This document shows, in pieces, positions 8,500 through 16,887 of a stretch of 64,000 nucleotides of DNA. Both the position numbers and the translations under genes were made by a program. How positions within the stretch are numbered: position 1 is the first letter of the stretch; every line of letters starts with the position of its first letter. The notes under the pieces are model-generated. The model saw only the letters and a list, made by a program, of their open reading frames with translations. It was not told the DNA's origin and did not search any database. Origin of the DNA: Clostridium sp. C105KSO13 (GTDB lineage Bacteria > Bacillota > Clostridia > Lachnospirales > Lachnospiraceae); contig NZ_FBWL01000165.1 of the NCBI RefSeq assembly GCF_001517425.1, forward strand, positions 53,266 through 117,265, in the 5' to 3' direction.

Positions 8500-10523
8500 A
8501 AACCATATTCCAATCTATAGGCCGGTTCTATAAGAATCTGAAGCTTCAGACCAAATTTACGATTACTCATCTCGTAATTGGGACAATTCCTATGATCGTC
8601 CTGGCAGCTTTCTTCTATGTAAAGCTTTACGATATGATTGTTGCTGATAGTATCCGCACAGAGCAAAATGCATCTGCACAGACTTTTCCACTGATTGAAG
8701 ACACCGTTTACAAGATTTTAAATGTCCATGCCCAAATTGCAAGCCAGGACTTTTACAAGAAGACTCTCACCGCTGGCTCAAAGGAATCCTTGAGTTCTCT
8801 GGCTGCTTCCCAAATTGCAGAGGATTTTCAGGAAAAAATAGAAAATACCATAGACGGGAACCTGGTGACAGACGTAAAGATATATATGGGTGTCCCGGAG
8901 GATGATCCTGCTTTTTCTGAATATCCTGTTACTGACACACTTCTGCCCGTTAAGCAGGCACAGGGAACCTACTGGTATGGGATTTTTAGCGGTGATCCCT
9001 CCTTAACCAAAATGTTCTGTCCTTCTTTTTATCTTAGCTCCCACGAAATTAGAAATCATGGTGATATGGCATACATCTCTAAATCCAGTATGTCCTATAA
9101 CGGGGAAAATGTACCCTGTTTTCTTGCAGTTTATTTTTCCCGGGACCATTTTAACAGCCTTTTAAAAGATAATATGGCATCCGGAAGCAGTGTCGCTTAT
9201 ATGGTCAACGGACGGGATAATCTTGTTGCCACTACAGATTCTGCCCTGTCCGGGACTTATCACTTCAGTTATGATGAAATCCAGGAATATTTTAGATCCT
9301 CCAATAACTTCATATTAAAAAATGTCTTGGGAGAAGATGTATATGCCGGCTTCTACAATATTAAGAACACAGACTGGTACATGGTAGTCGCTATGCCGTC
9401 CCGGCCCATCATTAAAAAAAGTATAGAAATCACAGTTGCCTTCCTTCTTGTATATATTGCCTGTATCGGCGTTGCCCTTTTGATCGCCACATCACTTTCC
9501 AGTTCCATTACAAAGCAATTGTCGGCAGTAATCAATCAGATGGCAAAGGCCAGGACCGGCCCTCCTGTTGCGCTTCTGGCACCGGATACTCAGGATGAGA
9601 TTGGGGATTTAATTTCGACTTATAATTATATGACCCGGGTCATCAATCACCTGATGGAGGAACAGGCAAAATCCGCGGAGGATCTGCGTATAGCTGAATT
9701 TAATTCACTGCAGTCCCAGATTAATCCTCACTTTTTGTATAACACCATGGATATGATTAACTGGCTGTCTCAGCAAGGACGTTCCCAGGAAGTAACTTCT
9801 GCCGTCCAGAAACTGTCACGCTTTTATAAACTCACGTTAAGCAGAAAAAAAAGCCTGAGCACCATCGCCGATGAAATAGAGCATGTATCAATTTATGTCC
9901 AGCTGCAGAATATGCGTTTTCATGACAAAATAGATTTCCTAATCGATGTACCCGATTACTTGCTGGAATATGCCATTCCGAAACTCACCTTTCAGCCGGT
10001 GATTGAAAATTGTATCCTTCACGGTATTCTGGAAAAGGAATCTAAACAGGGAACAATTGTTCTTACCGGATGGCTGGAAGAGGATACAGTTGTCATATTG
10101 ATTTCTGACGACGGAATAGGAATGTCTGAAAAAAGTATAGGAGATATGATAAACGGCCGGGGCACACCTTCCGGTTCCGGCTCCAATATCGGAATTTACA
10201 ATACACACCGGCGTCTTCAGCTCATATACGGACCCCAATACGGCCTTACGTACAACAGTGTGCCTGGCAAAGGTACTGAGGTAGAAATACGCCTTCCCGC
10301 CAACCCTTCCAGGCACGCAGATAGAACCGAAGTAGATAGCAATGTGGAAAATCAGCTAAAAGAAAGTCATCTTTTGCAGGCGCTGAATCTCTTATCCCGT
10401 CCGGAGATTAGCCTTTACGAAATTGCTGAGGAATGCGGTTACAAAGATCTCCAGCTGTTCTTTACAGAGTTTAAGGAACACTTTGGCTGCACTCCGGAAG
10501 AATACAGACGACATGTTCTATAA
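8496..10523 (+). CDS. Sensor histidine kinase (YesM/LytS type) with C-terminal AraC-like helix-turn-helix
   Basis: A 675-residue membrane sensor. There are two membrane segments (about residues 26-48 and 308-330) flanking an extracellular sensor of Cache type, then a HAMP-like linker, the His_kinase domain with phosphorylated His412 in QINPHFLYNT, and an ATPase domain with N-box QPVIENCILHG, DDGIGM and GSNIGIYNTH. After the normal kinase end, near residue 610, the reading frame continues for about 60 residues that match the second half of an AraC DNA-binding domain: LLQALNLL, EIAEECGYKDLQLFF, FKEHFGCTPEEYRR. The homologous stretch in the partner regulator reads EKAMQLL, ISSKVGYSNGNYFS, FKKFTGLSPSKYRE. 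No frameshift is needed. Such a fusion is uncommon, and a DNA-binding role for a membrane kinase is only inference; it may instead mediate contact with the regulator. Confidence 0.9.
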   Translation: MKTIFQSIGRFYKNLKLQTKFTITHLVIGTIPMIVLAAFFYVKLYDMIVADSIRTEQNASAQTFPLIEDTVYKILNVHAQIASQDFYKKTLTAGSKESLSSLAASQIAEDFQEKIENTIDGNLVTDVKIYMGVPEDDPAFSEYPVTDTLLPVKQAQGTYWYGIFSGDPSLTKMFCPSFYLSSHEIRNHGDMAYISKSSMSYNGENVPCFLAVYFSRDHFNSLLKDNMASGSSVAYMVNGRDNLVATTDSALSGTYHFSYDEIQEYFRSSNNFILKNVLGEDVYAGFYNIKNTDWYMVVAMPSRPIIKKSIEITVAFLLVYIACIGVALLIATSLSSSITKQLSAVINQMAKARTGPPVALLAPDTQDEIGDLISTYNYMTRVINHLMEEQAKSAEDLRIAEFNSLQSQINPHFLYNTMDMINWLSQQGRSQEVTSAVQKLSRFYKLTLSRKKSLSTIADEIEHVSIYVQLQNMRFHDKIDFLIDVPDYLLEYAIPKLTFQPVIENCILHGILEKESKQGTIVLTGWLEEDTVVILISDDGIGMSEKSIGDMINGRGTPSGSGSNIGIYNTHRRLQLIYGPQYGLTYNSVPGKGTEVEIRLPANPSRHADRTEVDSNVENQLKESHLLQALNLLSRPEISLYEIAEECGYKDLQLFFTEFKEHFGCTPEEYRRHVL

Positions 10524-10563
10524 AGAGAAGAGGACACCGCCTTTTACGTGTCCTCTTCTCTTT
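10522..10563. terminator. Rho-independent terminator between convergent genes
   Basis: A 16-bp perfect stem (AAAGAGAAGAGGACAC / its complement) with a 10-nt loop begins at the kinase stop codon. The A-rich and T-rich flanks let it act in both directions, for the kinase (+) and the isomerase-like gene (-). Confidence 0.85.
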
Positions 10564-10583
10564 ACAATTTATTTTACATTAGC

Positions 10584-12083
10584 TTATTCCAGGATGACCG
10601 CTGGCACCTCCAATAAATCTGCCACTTTCTCATATAAGCTGCCCTGTTTTCCGATGCTCATGGCAAAGTGGTGGGTCGGTGATTCTGCAAACCACTCATC
10701 CATATAAGAATCCGGATCTTTTTTAAACCTGACCGGTGTCTGTGTATTTCCGATTGTCATAATTTCTCCGTCTGTGGATTCAGCTTCCGATATAATAAAC
10801 TTCAGCTTTCCGTCTATGGTCTGTGTGCAGCCCAGATTGGTAATCGCCCCTGTACGCACTTTTGCCTCAACAGACACGCCTGTCCCCTGTTTGCCATGAT
10901 ACAGGCCCATCCCTCTTAAAATCGGCTTTCCTTTTGCAATTTCCAGATGGAATGGTCCGTCATGACCAAGAAGAATTGTATTGTCATCATAATCCACAGT
11001 AACAATCTCACAAAAGCTTCCGCCCGTCCCCAGAATGTCACATATCTTCATCGCCAGACAGGTTTTCAGGTCTCCCTCCCCGGCACAGGGAATTCCTTTT
11101 GCCGTCAGGAGGGAATGTCCCACAATAAAACCACCCTGTAAGTCCTCGTAATGGTTTCCGGGAGCTCCGTGATAATAATATGTCAGTGCATCCAGTTCAA
11201 ATTCCTTTACCATCTTTTCCTGGGCTACTGCAACCTTAGCTGACCACTCCATCTGTGCATCTGTAGGTTTCTGCGCAAGTGGGTCAGCAGCTGCATTCTC
11301 GCTGATGATAAAGAATTCCTCGATTTCTTTCCTTTTTTCTGCAATTTCCGCTTCTGTAACGTTCTGCAGATGCCGATCCAAATCGCACATCTCCAAAACC
11401 TGCAGGTGCGCACCTGTCTGGGCCTGGAACATGGTAAAATCACTGTACATATCCAGCATTCCGCTGTAAGTATTCCCCAGAAACCCAAATCTCGCTCCCT
11501 GCAGATTGCATTTCACTTTTGCGGCAAGTACCCATTCTTCTATCTTTTTCCAGGCACGTCTGGCCTCCGGGCGGTCTGCAGTTATCTCATCTGTCATAGA
11601 AATTTCAGGTGTTTTCTCAAGCCCCAGGAGTCCATTTACTACCCGGAACTTTATCCCCGCCCGGTTAAATGCATTTGACAGTTCCGGTACCGGGCAGGCA
11701 CCACAGTGTGCAAGCCATTCCCCGGTGGTTGTGCTCTGGTAATTTATTTTTGCTGTAGGCTGAAGATTCAATACAACGGCCGGAGCACCGCAGATCTGGT
11801 GAACAGGCAGAACAGAGGCACTTGTTACATAAGTGGCTGCATGTGCCAGAATTAAATCTGCATGTACTTCATTAAAATATTCCCCTGCCTTTTTCCCCTC
11901 CTGTTCACAGTCAACCAGCCCGTAATAATACACTTCTGCATCAAAGGCTTCCACTTTGCCGGCTACAAACTTTCCATATTCTATTAGTCTTTCCTTCAGT
12001 CCCGGGAACTGTGTCCAATATGTTTTCAGTCCCATAGAATAAATTCCAATTCTGGGTTTCTTTAAGTCTTTTCTCTCATACAT
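10584..12083 (-). CDS. L-fucose/L-arabinose isomerase family protein
   Basis: A 499-residue cytosolic protein of the L-fucose/L-arabinose isomerase superfamily, which interconvert aldoses and ketoses using Mn2+. Seen: RIGIYSMG at the N-terminus, a Rossmann-like part with DLILAHAATYV, and the C-terminal motif GEGDLKTCLAMKI that parallels the metal-binding EGDWKTA of AraA, followed by LLGHDGP and SPTHHFAMS. It is not a standard FucI or AraA. The substrate is unknown; a deoxy- or pentose sugar fits the setting. The ATG at 12083 has GGAGG 8 bp upstream and is preferred over the in-frame ATGs further up. It is monocistronic and diverges from an AraC regulator. Confidence 0.8.
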   Translation of the reverse strand: MYERKDLKKPRIGIYSMGLKTYWTQFPGLKERLIEYGKFVAGKVEAFDAEVYYYGLVDCEQEGKKAGEYFNEVHADLILAHAATYVTSASVLPVHQICGAPAVVLNLQPTAKINYQSTTTGEWLAHCGACPVPELSNAFNRAGIKFRVVNGLLGLEKTPEISMTDEITADRPEARRAWKKIEEWVLAAKVKCNLQGARFGFLGNTYSGMLDMYSDFTMFQAQTGAHLQVLEMCDLDRHLQNVTEAEIAEKRKEIEEFFIISENAAADPLAQKPTDAQMEWSAKVAVAQEKMVKEFELDALTYYYHGAPGNHYEDLQGGFIVGHSLLTAKGIPCAGEGDLKTCLAMKICDILGTGGSFCEIVTVDYDDNTILLGHDGPFHLEIAKGKPILRGMGLYHGKQGTGVSVEAKVRTGAITNLGCTQTIDGKLKFIISEAESTDGEIMTIGNTQTPVRFKKDPDSYMDEWFAESPTHHFAMSIGKQGSLYEKVADLLEVPAVILE

Positions 12084-12114
12084 AACAATAACCTCCATAT
12101 ACACCTGTTAAATT

Positions 12115-12151
12115 CTTGTAACATGTTTACAAACATATTATAATCTTGTAA
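12115..12151. promoter_or_regulatory. Candidate AraC-regulator binding sites
   Basis: In the 125-bp gap between the isomerase-like gene and the AraC gene, CTTGTA occurs twice 30 bp apart (12115 and 12145), about three helical turns. The first copy also forms an inverted repeat, TTGTAA-catgt-TTACAA (12116-12132). Direct repeats on one helix face are usual for AraC-type activators. Confidence 0.4.
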
Positions 12152-12208
12152 TATGAAAATTGCATCCAAGCAAATTGTTTAAAAATAGCAGAATGTTGTG
12201 GTAGTATT

Positions 12209-13093
12209 ATGAATGAACAGCAAAAACTTCTGGAACGTGGTTCCAATACCTGGAGCAAAGACTCTATCCGGCTGATCCTCACGCCGAGCAGTACGGCTAA
12301 GGCAACGTACTTTTATACACAGGAGGTGGGATATTTTAAGACCCGTTATCCCTATTTTTCCGAACGTCAGAACCTGGATTCCTTTTTGATTGTCTATACA
12401 GTTTCGGGGAAAGGACATTTAAAGTATGAAGGGCATAGCTACACTCTCACAAAGGGACAGTGCTTTTTTATCCACTGTGAGCAGCATCATCTTTACAGTA
12501 CAGACGAAAAAGAGGACTGGGAATTTCTCTGGATACACTTTAATGGAAACAGTGCACTGGGATACTATAAAGAATTTATACAAAATGGATTTCACATACT
12601 GAACTGCAGAGACGACTTTCTCATGGAGCGCACCCTCTGGCGGATTATCGCACTTCATGAAAAAAGAGATCTGACCACAGAGCTGGTCACGTCTAATCTT
12701 ATTAATAGTATACTGACAGAACTATTGCTACAGACAGCAAGCAGAGAAGCAGATACCTTCCTGATCCCTGATTACGTTAAAAAAATCGCCCGGGAGATCG
12801 ACAAAAATTTTAAATCAGAACATTCACTTTCTTATTTTGAAGAGTTAACCCACAGGAGCCGCTATCATATAGCAAAAGAATTCAAAAAATATATGGGAAT
12901 CTCGATCCATGAATATATTATCGTCACCCGCATATCCTACGCAAAAGAACTACTGAAATACTCTGAATTGTCTGTGGGGGAGATTGCCTTTGAAGCCGGT
13001 GTAAATCACGTCACACACTTTATCAATTTATTTAAGGCGAGGGAAGGAATTACACCGTTAGCGTATAGAAAAGCATGGAGGGATACTATTTAA
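12209..13093 (+). CDS. AraC-family transcriptional regulator
   Basis: A 294-residue regulator with an N-terminal cupin-like sugar-sensing domain (TVSGKGHLKYEGHSYTLTKGQ, then FIHCEQHH) and a C-terminal double helix-turn-helix from about residue 190 (SYFEELTHRSRYHIAKEFKK; VGEIAFEAGV; FKAREGITPLAYRK). It is transcribed away from the isomerase-like gene at 10584-12083 and most likely activates it in response to its sugar. A strong terminator follows directly. The start is the ATG at 12209, reading MNEQQKLLER; its ribosome binding site is poor. Confidence 0.9.
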   Translation: MNEQQKLLERGSNTWSKDSIRLILTPSSTAKATYFYTQEVGYFKTRYPYFSERQNLDSFLIVYTVSGKGHLKYEGHSYTLTKGQCFFIHCEQHHLYSTDEKEDWEFLWIHFNGNSALGYYKEFIQNGFHILNCRDDFLMERTLWRIIALHEKRDLTTELVTSNLINSILTELLLQTASREADTFLIPDYVKKIAREIDKNFKSEHSLSYFEELTHRSRYHIAKEFKKYMGISIHEYIIVTRISYAKELLKYSELSVGEIAFEAGVNHVTHFINLFKAREGITPLAYRKAWRDTI

Positions 13094-13140
13094 AAAAGTA
13101 CTGTAAAAAGTTTATCGACAACCTTTTTACAGTACTTTTT
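13093..13140. terminator. Bidirectional rho-independent terminator
   Basis: An 18-bp perfect stem (13093-13110 with 13123-13140, arms ending AAAAAG and starting CTTTTT) with a 12-nt loop separates the AraC gene (+) from the DeoR gene (-). It also marks the end of the microcompartment operon. Confidence 0.88.
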
Positions 13141-13146
13141 CTTTCT

Positions 13147-13911
13147 CTATTCAGGATAGACACACTCTATCCCCAGCTCTTCAAATTTCTGAATCCACTC
13201 ATCAGCCGGCTTTTCATCGGTAACGATTATCGTGATGTCCTTTAGCATTCCAACTGTTGTAAATGCGATTTTACCAAACTTACTGCTGTCCACCGCAAGA
13301 ATCTTTTCTTTTCCGGCCTCCAGCATTGTCTTTTTGTTGTTAGCCTGAAGTTCATCGGAATCCGTAATACCCGCTGCAAGGTCAAGTCCTTTGCAGGAGA
13401 TGATTGTCTTGTCTGCATGATAAGACCGAAGCATCCGGTCTGTTTGAGCTCCTACGAGGGCAAAGGAACCCTCTCTGGATATACCGCCGGTTGAAAGGAC
13501 ACGCCAGTCCGGCACATCAAACAGTTCAATGATAATTTCCACTGAACTGGTAATTACTGTCAGATTTTTCTTGTCCTTCAATGCTTTTACAGTGTATACT
13601 GCTGTTGAGCTGGCATCCAACATGATGCTGTCGCCGTCATTCACCTGCCTGCTTATCAGCTCCGCTATACGCTGTTTCCCAACCACGTTTCGGTTCTTTC
13701 TGATATTAAATGGCAGATCAATGTTTATATTTTCATTAATGACGGCCCCACCGTAACTCTTGATGGCATACCCGTCATTCACAAGCTTTTCCAAATCTCT
13801 GCGGATGGTCTCCTCTGAAACATCATAAACATGACTGAGCTCGCTTACCACCACACGCCGCTCAGCCTGAAGCTTTTCTAATATTTCATTGCGCCTCTCT
13901 ATTGCAAGCAT
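13147..13911 (-). CDS. DeoR-family transcriptional repressor
   Basis: A 254-residue protein with an N-terminal winged helix (RRNEILEKLQ, VSEETIRRDLEKL) and a DeoR C-terminal sensor domain of the phosphosugar-binding fold (IMLDASSTAVYTVKAL, VLSTGG). It is the last gene of the microcompartment operon, 39 bp after pduT, and the natural candidate to repress that operon and perhaps rhaBA. DeoR sensors typically bind sugar phosphates, so rhamnulose-1-P or fuculose-1-P would be a sensible inducer (inference). Confidence 0.92.
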   Translation of the reverse strand: MLAIERRNEILEKLQAERRVVVSELSHVYDVSEETIRRDLEKLVNDGYAIKSYGGAVINENINIDLPFNIRKNRNVVGKQRIAELISRQVNDGDSIMLDASSTAVYTVKALKDKKNLTVITSSVEIIIELFDVPDWRVLSTGGISREGSFALVGAQTDRMLRSYHADKTIISCKGLDLAAGITDSDELQANNKKTMLEAGKEKILAVDSSKFGKIAFTTVGMLKDITIIVTDEKPADEWIQKFEELGIECVYPE

Positions 13912-13950
13912 CTTCCTGTCCCCCGGTTTCGTGTTTTATAGTCTGTCTCT

Positions 13951-14499
13951 TTATAAGATAGCATCCCGTATCTGCGGATCCGGATGTGCAATGATGGACG
14001 AATCCAGATACATTCCGTCTACAGCTACAACAGCCTTGGCTTTTTCAATTGCAGCCTCAACCGCCGCAACTTCTCCCGTCAGCATCAGATACGATTTACC
14101 ACACATACCTCTGGAAATTCTGATTTCAATCAAATCAACAATAGCAGTCTTTGCGGCTTCATCTGCCGCTACAATGATGGACGTCGCATCGTAAGTTTCC
14201 ACAATTCCAAGAGCAGACACATCCTCAATCTTCGAGGTTCCATAAATCGCCGGGAAAATGGATTCGTGAGGGTTCCCTAGAATAAAGCTGTTAATCAGGT
14301 GCTTCTCATACTGTGTTCTGGACGCCGCTATCGCTGCATTCACAGCACTTAAGTCTCCTGATATGATTACAATATATTTTCCCGGACATACAGTCTGGGC
14401 TTCAATGATAGTCACATCAGAAGTCTTTACCATAGCATCTGCTGCTACCACACCCGCTGATACAGTTTTATATTCTACCATTCCGATTGCTTTACTCAT
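13951..14499 (-). CDS. pduT: BMC-T shell protein, PduT-like, Fe-S pore
   Basis: A 182-residue tandem-BMC protein. The first BMC domain covers about residues 4-90 and the second about 95-180. It should form pseudohexameric trimers in the shell facet. Cys38 in TVCPGKY aligns with the PduT cysteine that holds a [4Fe-4S] cluster at the trimer pore, so this tile may pass electrons through the shell. The start overlaps the end of the pduS-like gene by 8 bp, which agrees with PduS-PduT partnership. Confidence 0.92.
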   Translation of the reverse strand: MSKAIGMVEYKTVSAGVVAADAMVKTSDVTIIEAQTVCPGKYIVIISGDLSAVNAAIAASRTQYEKHLINSFILGNPHESIFPAIYGTSKIEDVSALGIVETYDATSIIVAADEAAKTAIVDLIEIRISRGMCGKSYLMLTGEVAAVEAAIEKAKAVVAVDGMYLDSSIIAHPDPQIRDAIL

Positions 14500-15841
14500 C
14501 GCCTGAACGTCCTTCCTTTGATTCTATAATTATATATTTTTTGTTCACTGTACAGACTGTACCGTTAATACTTGCATGAATACCTACGCTTAACCCTTTG
14601 CCGGGTTCTGCGATCATCTGCCCTTCTTCCACTATATCACCTTGTTTTACCGCTGCAAGTGCGGGAGCTCCAATATGCTGGTTCAATAATATCTTCACTT
14701 TTTTGACAGAAATCTCTGCCTCATCAAGAGGAGCCTCCTTGTCATAGCGGCTCAAATCCAGTCTTGCTATCAAGCGCTGCATCGGAACCTTGCGGTATTC
14801 TCTTTCGGCCCTTACGGCTTTCGATAAAATATCCTGAGAAGGCCTGATACCATTAGCCTTTAGACCTGCTTTGTATTGTGTCATTAAAGATCTGGGCGAT
14901 AATCCTTGTATACAGGAATAAAGTTCACAAAGACCACAGGAAGAGCAATACAACGTGTCAATAAATATGTCCGGTTTCTGTATGTCCTTACAGGTTGCCG
15001 CTCTCATAAATAAATGCGGCTCTATGGGGTGCCCCAAAAGGTGTCTCGGGCATAAATCCGTACACATACTGCACTGACAGCAGCTTGCCGCCGCGCGTTT
15101 TAAATCTATGGACGAGTTTCCTTTGTATTTCTGAATAATGAAATGCTCCTCCGGAAGTACCAGAACAGCATTTGTTGTCTTAGTAATCGGCTGTGAACCT
15201 TTTCCGATAAATCCCATCATCGGTCCGCCGATAAAATATACGGGGTTCTTTATCGTCGCACCGCCGGCTGCTTTCACTGTTTCTTCTATAGTTGTTCCAA
15301 TAGGTACCCTGACTGTCGCAGGATGTTTTACCTCTGCAACGACGGTTACCAGTTTATCTATAACCGGTGTGTGTTTCGCAAGGGCTCTGTACACATTGTA
15401 TACGGTCTCAACATTAAACACGGCGACTCCACTATCAATAGGAAGACTGCCGGGTTTGAGTTTTTTTCCGGTTACTTCGTAAATCAATACAACTTCGTCA
15501 CCTGCCGGATACACCTCATCCAACAGCCCAAGCCTTACTTCCTGATATTCTTCGATTATCTCATTTAAAGCATCAATAGTTTCGGTGTAGGCCGTTTTTA
15601 TGCTGATAATTAGCTCCTTTGCACCTACAGTCTGACCTATCATGTGGAAAGTTTCAACGATTTCCTGTGCATGCTTCTCCAGCAGTTGCCTGTGCAGTTT
15701 CAGCAAAGGCTCACATTCCGCACAGTTTAAAATAATTGTTTTGGCACGTTCGTCCAGCTTAGCGTAAGTGGGAAATCCTGCGCCCCCTGCTCCGACGACA
15801 CCATTTTGCTGCAATAGGCTGCTCAATTCTTTCAAATCCAT
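14492..15841 (-). CDS. pduS: PduS/RnfC-like iron-sulfur flavoprotein oxidoreductase
   Basis: A protein of about 449 residues. It has a glycine-rich N-terminus (VVGAGGAGFPT) and an RnfC/NuoF-like FMN/NADH region. An SLBB-type part and two [4Fe-4S] motifs follow (CCQCSMCTDLCPRHL and YCSSCGLCELYSC), then a C-terminal barrel-sandwich part. In B12-dependent Pdu compartments PduS reduces cobalamin. Here the dehydratase is a glycyl-radical enzyme, so that role does not apply; redox balancing or electron supply via PduT is more likely (inference). I prefer the ATG at 15841; an in-frame ATG at 15868 overlaps the vertex gene. Confidence 0.9.
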   Translation of the reverse strand: MDLKELSSLLQQNGVVGAGGAGFPTYAKLDERAKTIILNCAECEPLLKLHRQLLEKHAQEIVETFHMIGQTVGAKELIISIKTAYTETIDALNEIIEEYQEVRLGLLDEVYPAGDEVVLIYEVTGKKLKPGSLPIDSGVAVFNVETVYNVYRALAKHTPVIDKLVTVVAEVKHPATVRVPIGTTIEETVKAAGGATIKNPVYFIGGPMMGFIGKGSQPITKTTNAVLVLPEEHFIIQKYKGNSSIDLKRAAASCCQCSMCTDLCPRHLLGHPIEPHLFMRAATCKDIQKPDIFIDTLYCSSCGLCELYSCIQGLSPRSLMTQYKAGLKANGIRPSQDILSKAVRAEREYRKVPMQRLIARLDLSRYDKEAPLDEAEISVKKVKILLNQHIGAPALAAVKQGDIVEEGQMIAEPGKGLSVGIHASINGTVCTVNKKYIIIESKEGRSGDE

Positions 15842-15848
15842 TGTCCTG

Positions 15849-16115
15849 CTACTCCAGTCCTGATCCATCGTCTATAATTCCCACGATTGCCGCATCCACA
15901 GGTGCGTCCGGCATTCCGGAACCTATTCTGGCCGCGCTTCCCTGTGCCACCAGAACATACTCGCCTATGCCCGCACCAATCTTATCAATCGCAATGAGTT
16001 GTTTTGCTCCGGTCTGCATATGCTCCAGAATATCTATAATCATAAACTTATTGCCGACTAAGTTTTCGCATTTGCGCGTTGAAACTACGCTTCCTTTTAC
16101 CTTTCCTATCAGCAT
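15849..16115 (-). CDS. BMC-P vertex protein (EutN/CcmL family)
   Basis: An 88-residue protein matching the pentameric vertex family: it begins MLIGKVKGSVVST, has LLIA-type core VLVAQGSAARIG and ends with VDAAIVGIIDD. Pentamers close the twelve corners of the shell. It is the only BMC-P in the locus, so it should serve all vertices. It sits between pduL and pduS with short spacing (32 bp upstream) and overlaps the longest possible form of pduS. Confidence 0.95.
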   Translation of the reverse strand: MLIGKVKGSVVSTRKCENLVGNKFMIIDILEHMQTGAKQLIAIDKIGAGIGEYVLVAQGSAARIGSGMPDAPVDAAIVGIIDDGSGLE

Positions 16116-16147
16116 AATATCCTCCTTAAGCGACCGGTCTCTAAAAT

Positions 16148-16795
16148 TTATCTGATAATTCTTACCGTATCACCTGTTGCAATCTTAGCTGCGTTGGCTT
16201 CATCTGTATCAATATGCATCTCCAATGTAAAACTATCGTCTACCCGGATTTGTACATGATTAAAGACAGTTCCTCTTTCATTATCTGCTTTAACAGACAC
16301 TGTATCTCCATTGTGTACACCTGCTGCCATTGCGTCCTTAGGTGACATATGAATATGTCTCTTTGCTATAATACATCCCTCATCCAGATAAAGAGCTCCT
16401 TTGGGTCCTACCACCGCTATAGCAGCGGAGCCTGCAGTATTACCCGATTCCCGGATTGGTGCCTTCACGCCAAGACGGATGGCATCTGTTGCTGAAATTT
16501 CCACCTGGGATTTACGTCTTACAGGTCCCAGAATCCTTACATTTTCTATAGCTCTGAGTTTCAGACCCACAATAGTGACCAATTCATTTGAGGCATATTG
16601 ACCGCCCATCAGTTCTTTCTTCTTCGTAAGCTGATATCCCGGTCCAAAAAGAACCTCCACATGCTCCTGCGTCAAATGAATATGACGCGCAGACACGCCG
16701 ACCGGCACTACATATCCGGTATTATCGGTACTTTTTTGCTTCTCAACCGCTTCCAATACCATTTTTGTAATCAATGCTACATTGCTGTTATCCAT
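16148..16795 (-). CDS. pduL: Phosphate propanoyltransferase PduL
   Basis: A 215-residue enzyme converting propionyl-CoA + Pi to propionyl phosphate and free CoA inside the compartment, so CoA is recycled for PduP. It has the two PduL zinc/histidine motifs, ARHIHLT and KRHIHMS, and a tandem beta-barrel layout. The first 20 residues (NSNVALITKMVLEAVEKQ) form an amphipathic helix typical of an encapsulation peptide. The start is the ATG at 16795 with GAGGAG 7 bp upstream; a longer in-frame extension to 16873 has no ribosome binding site. Confidence 0.95.
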   Translation of the reverse strand: MDNSNVALITKMVLEAVEKQKSTDNTGYVVPVGVSARHIHLTQEHVEVLFGPGYQLTKKKELMGGQYASNELVTIVGLKLRAIENVRILGPVRRKSQVEISATDAIRLGVKAPIRESGNTAGSAAIAVVGPKGALYLDEGCIIAKRHIHMSPKDAMAAGVHNGDTVSVKADNERGTVFNHVQIRVDDSFTLEMHIDTDEANAAKIATGDTVRIIR

Positions 16796-16887
16796 ATCAA
16801 TTCTCCTCTTTAAGTATTTACAAGCCCCACAATCCACCCGTAGGCGGACCGCAGGGCCGTAAATCTCTGGCAAAACTAAATGATTAC

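Noticed and set aside
14492..15841. PduS as evidence for a B12-dependent propanediol pathway
   Set aside because: No PduCDE, PduGH or adenosyltransferase is present, and the dehydratase is a glycyl-radical enzyme.
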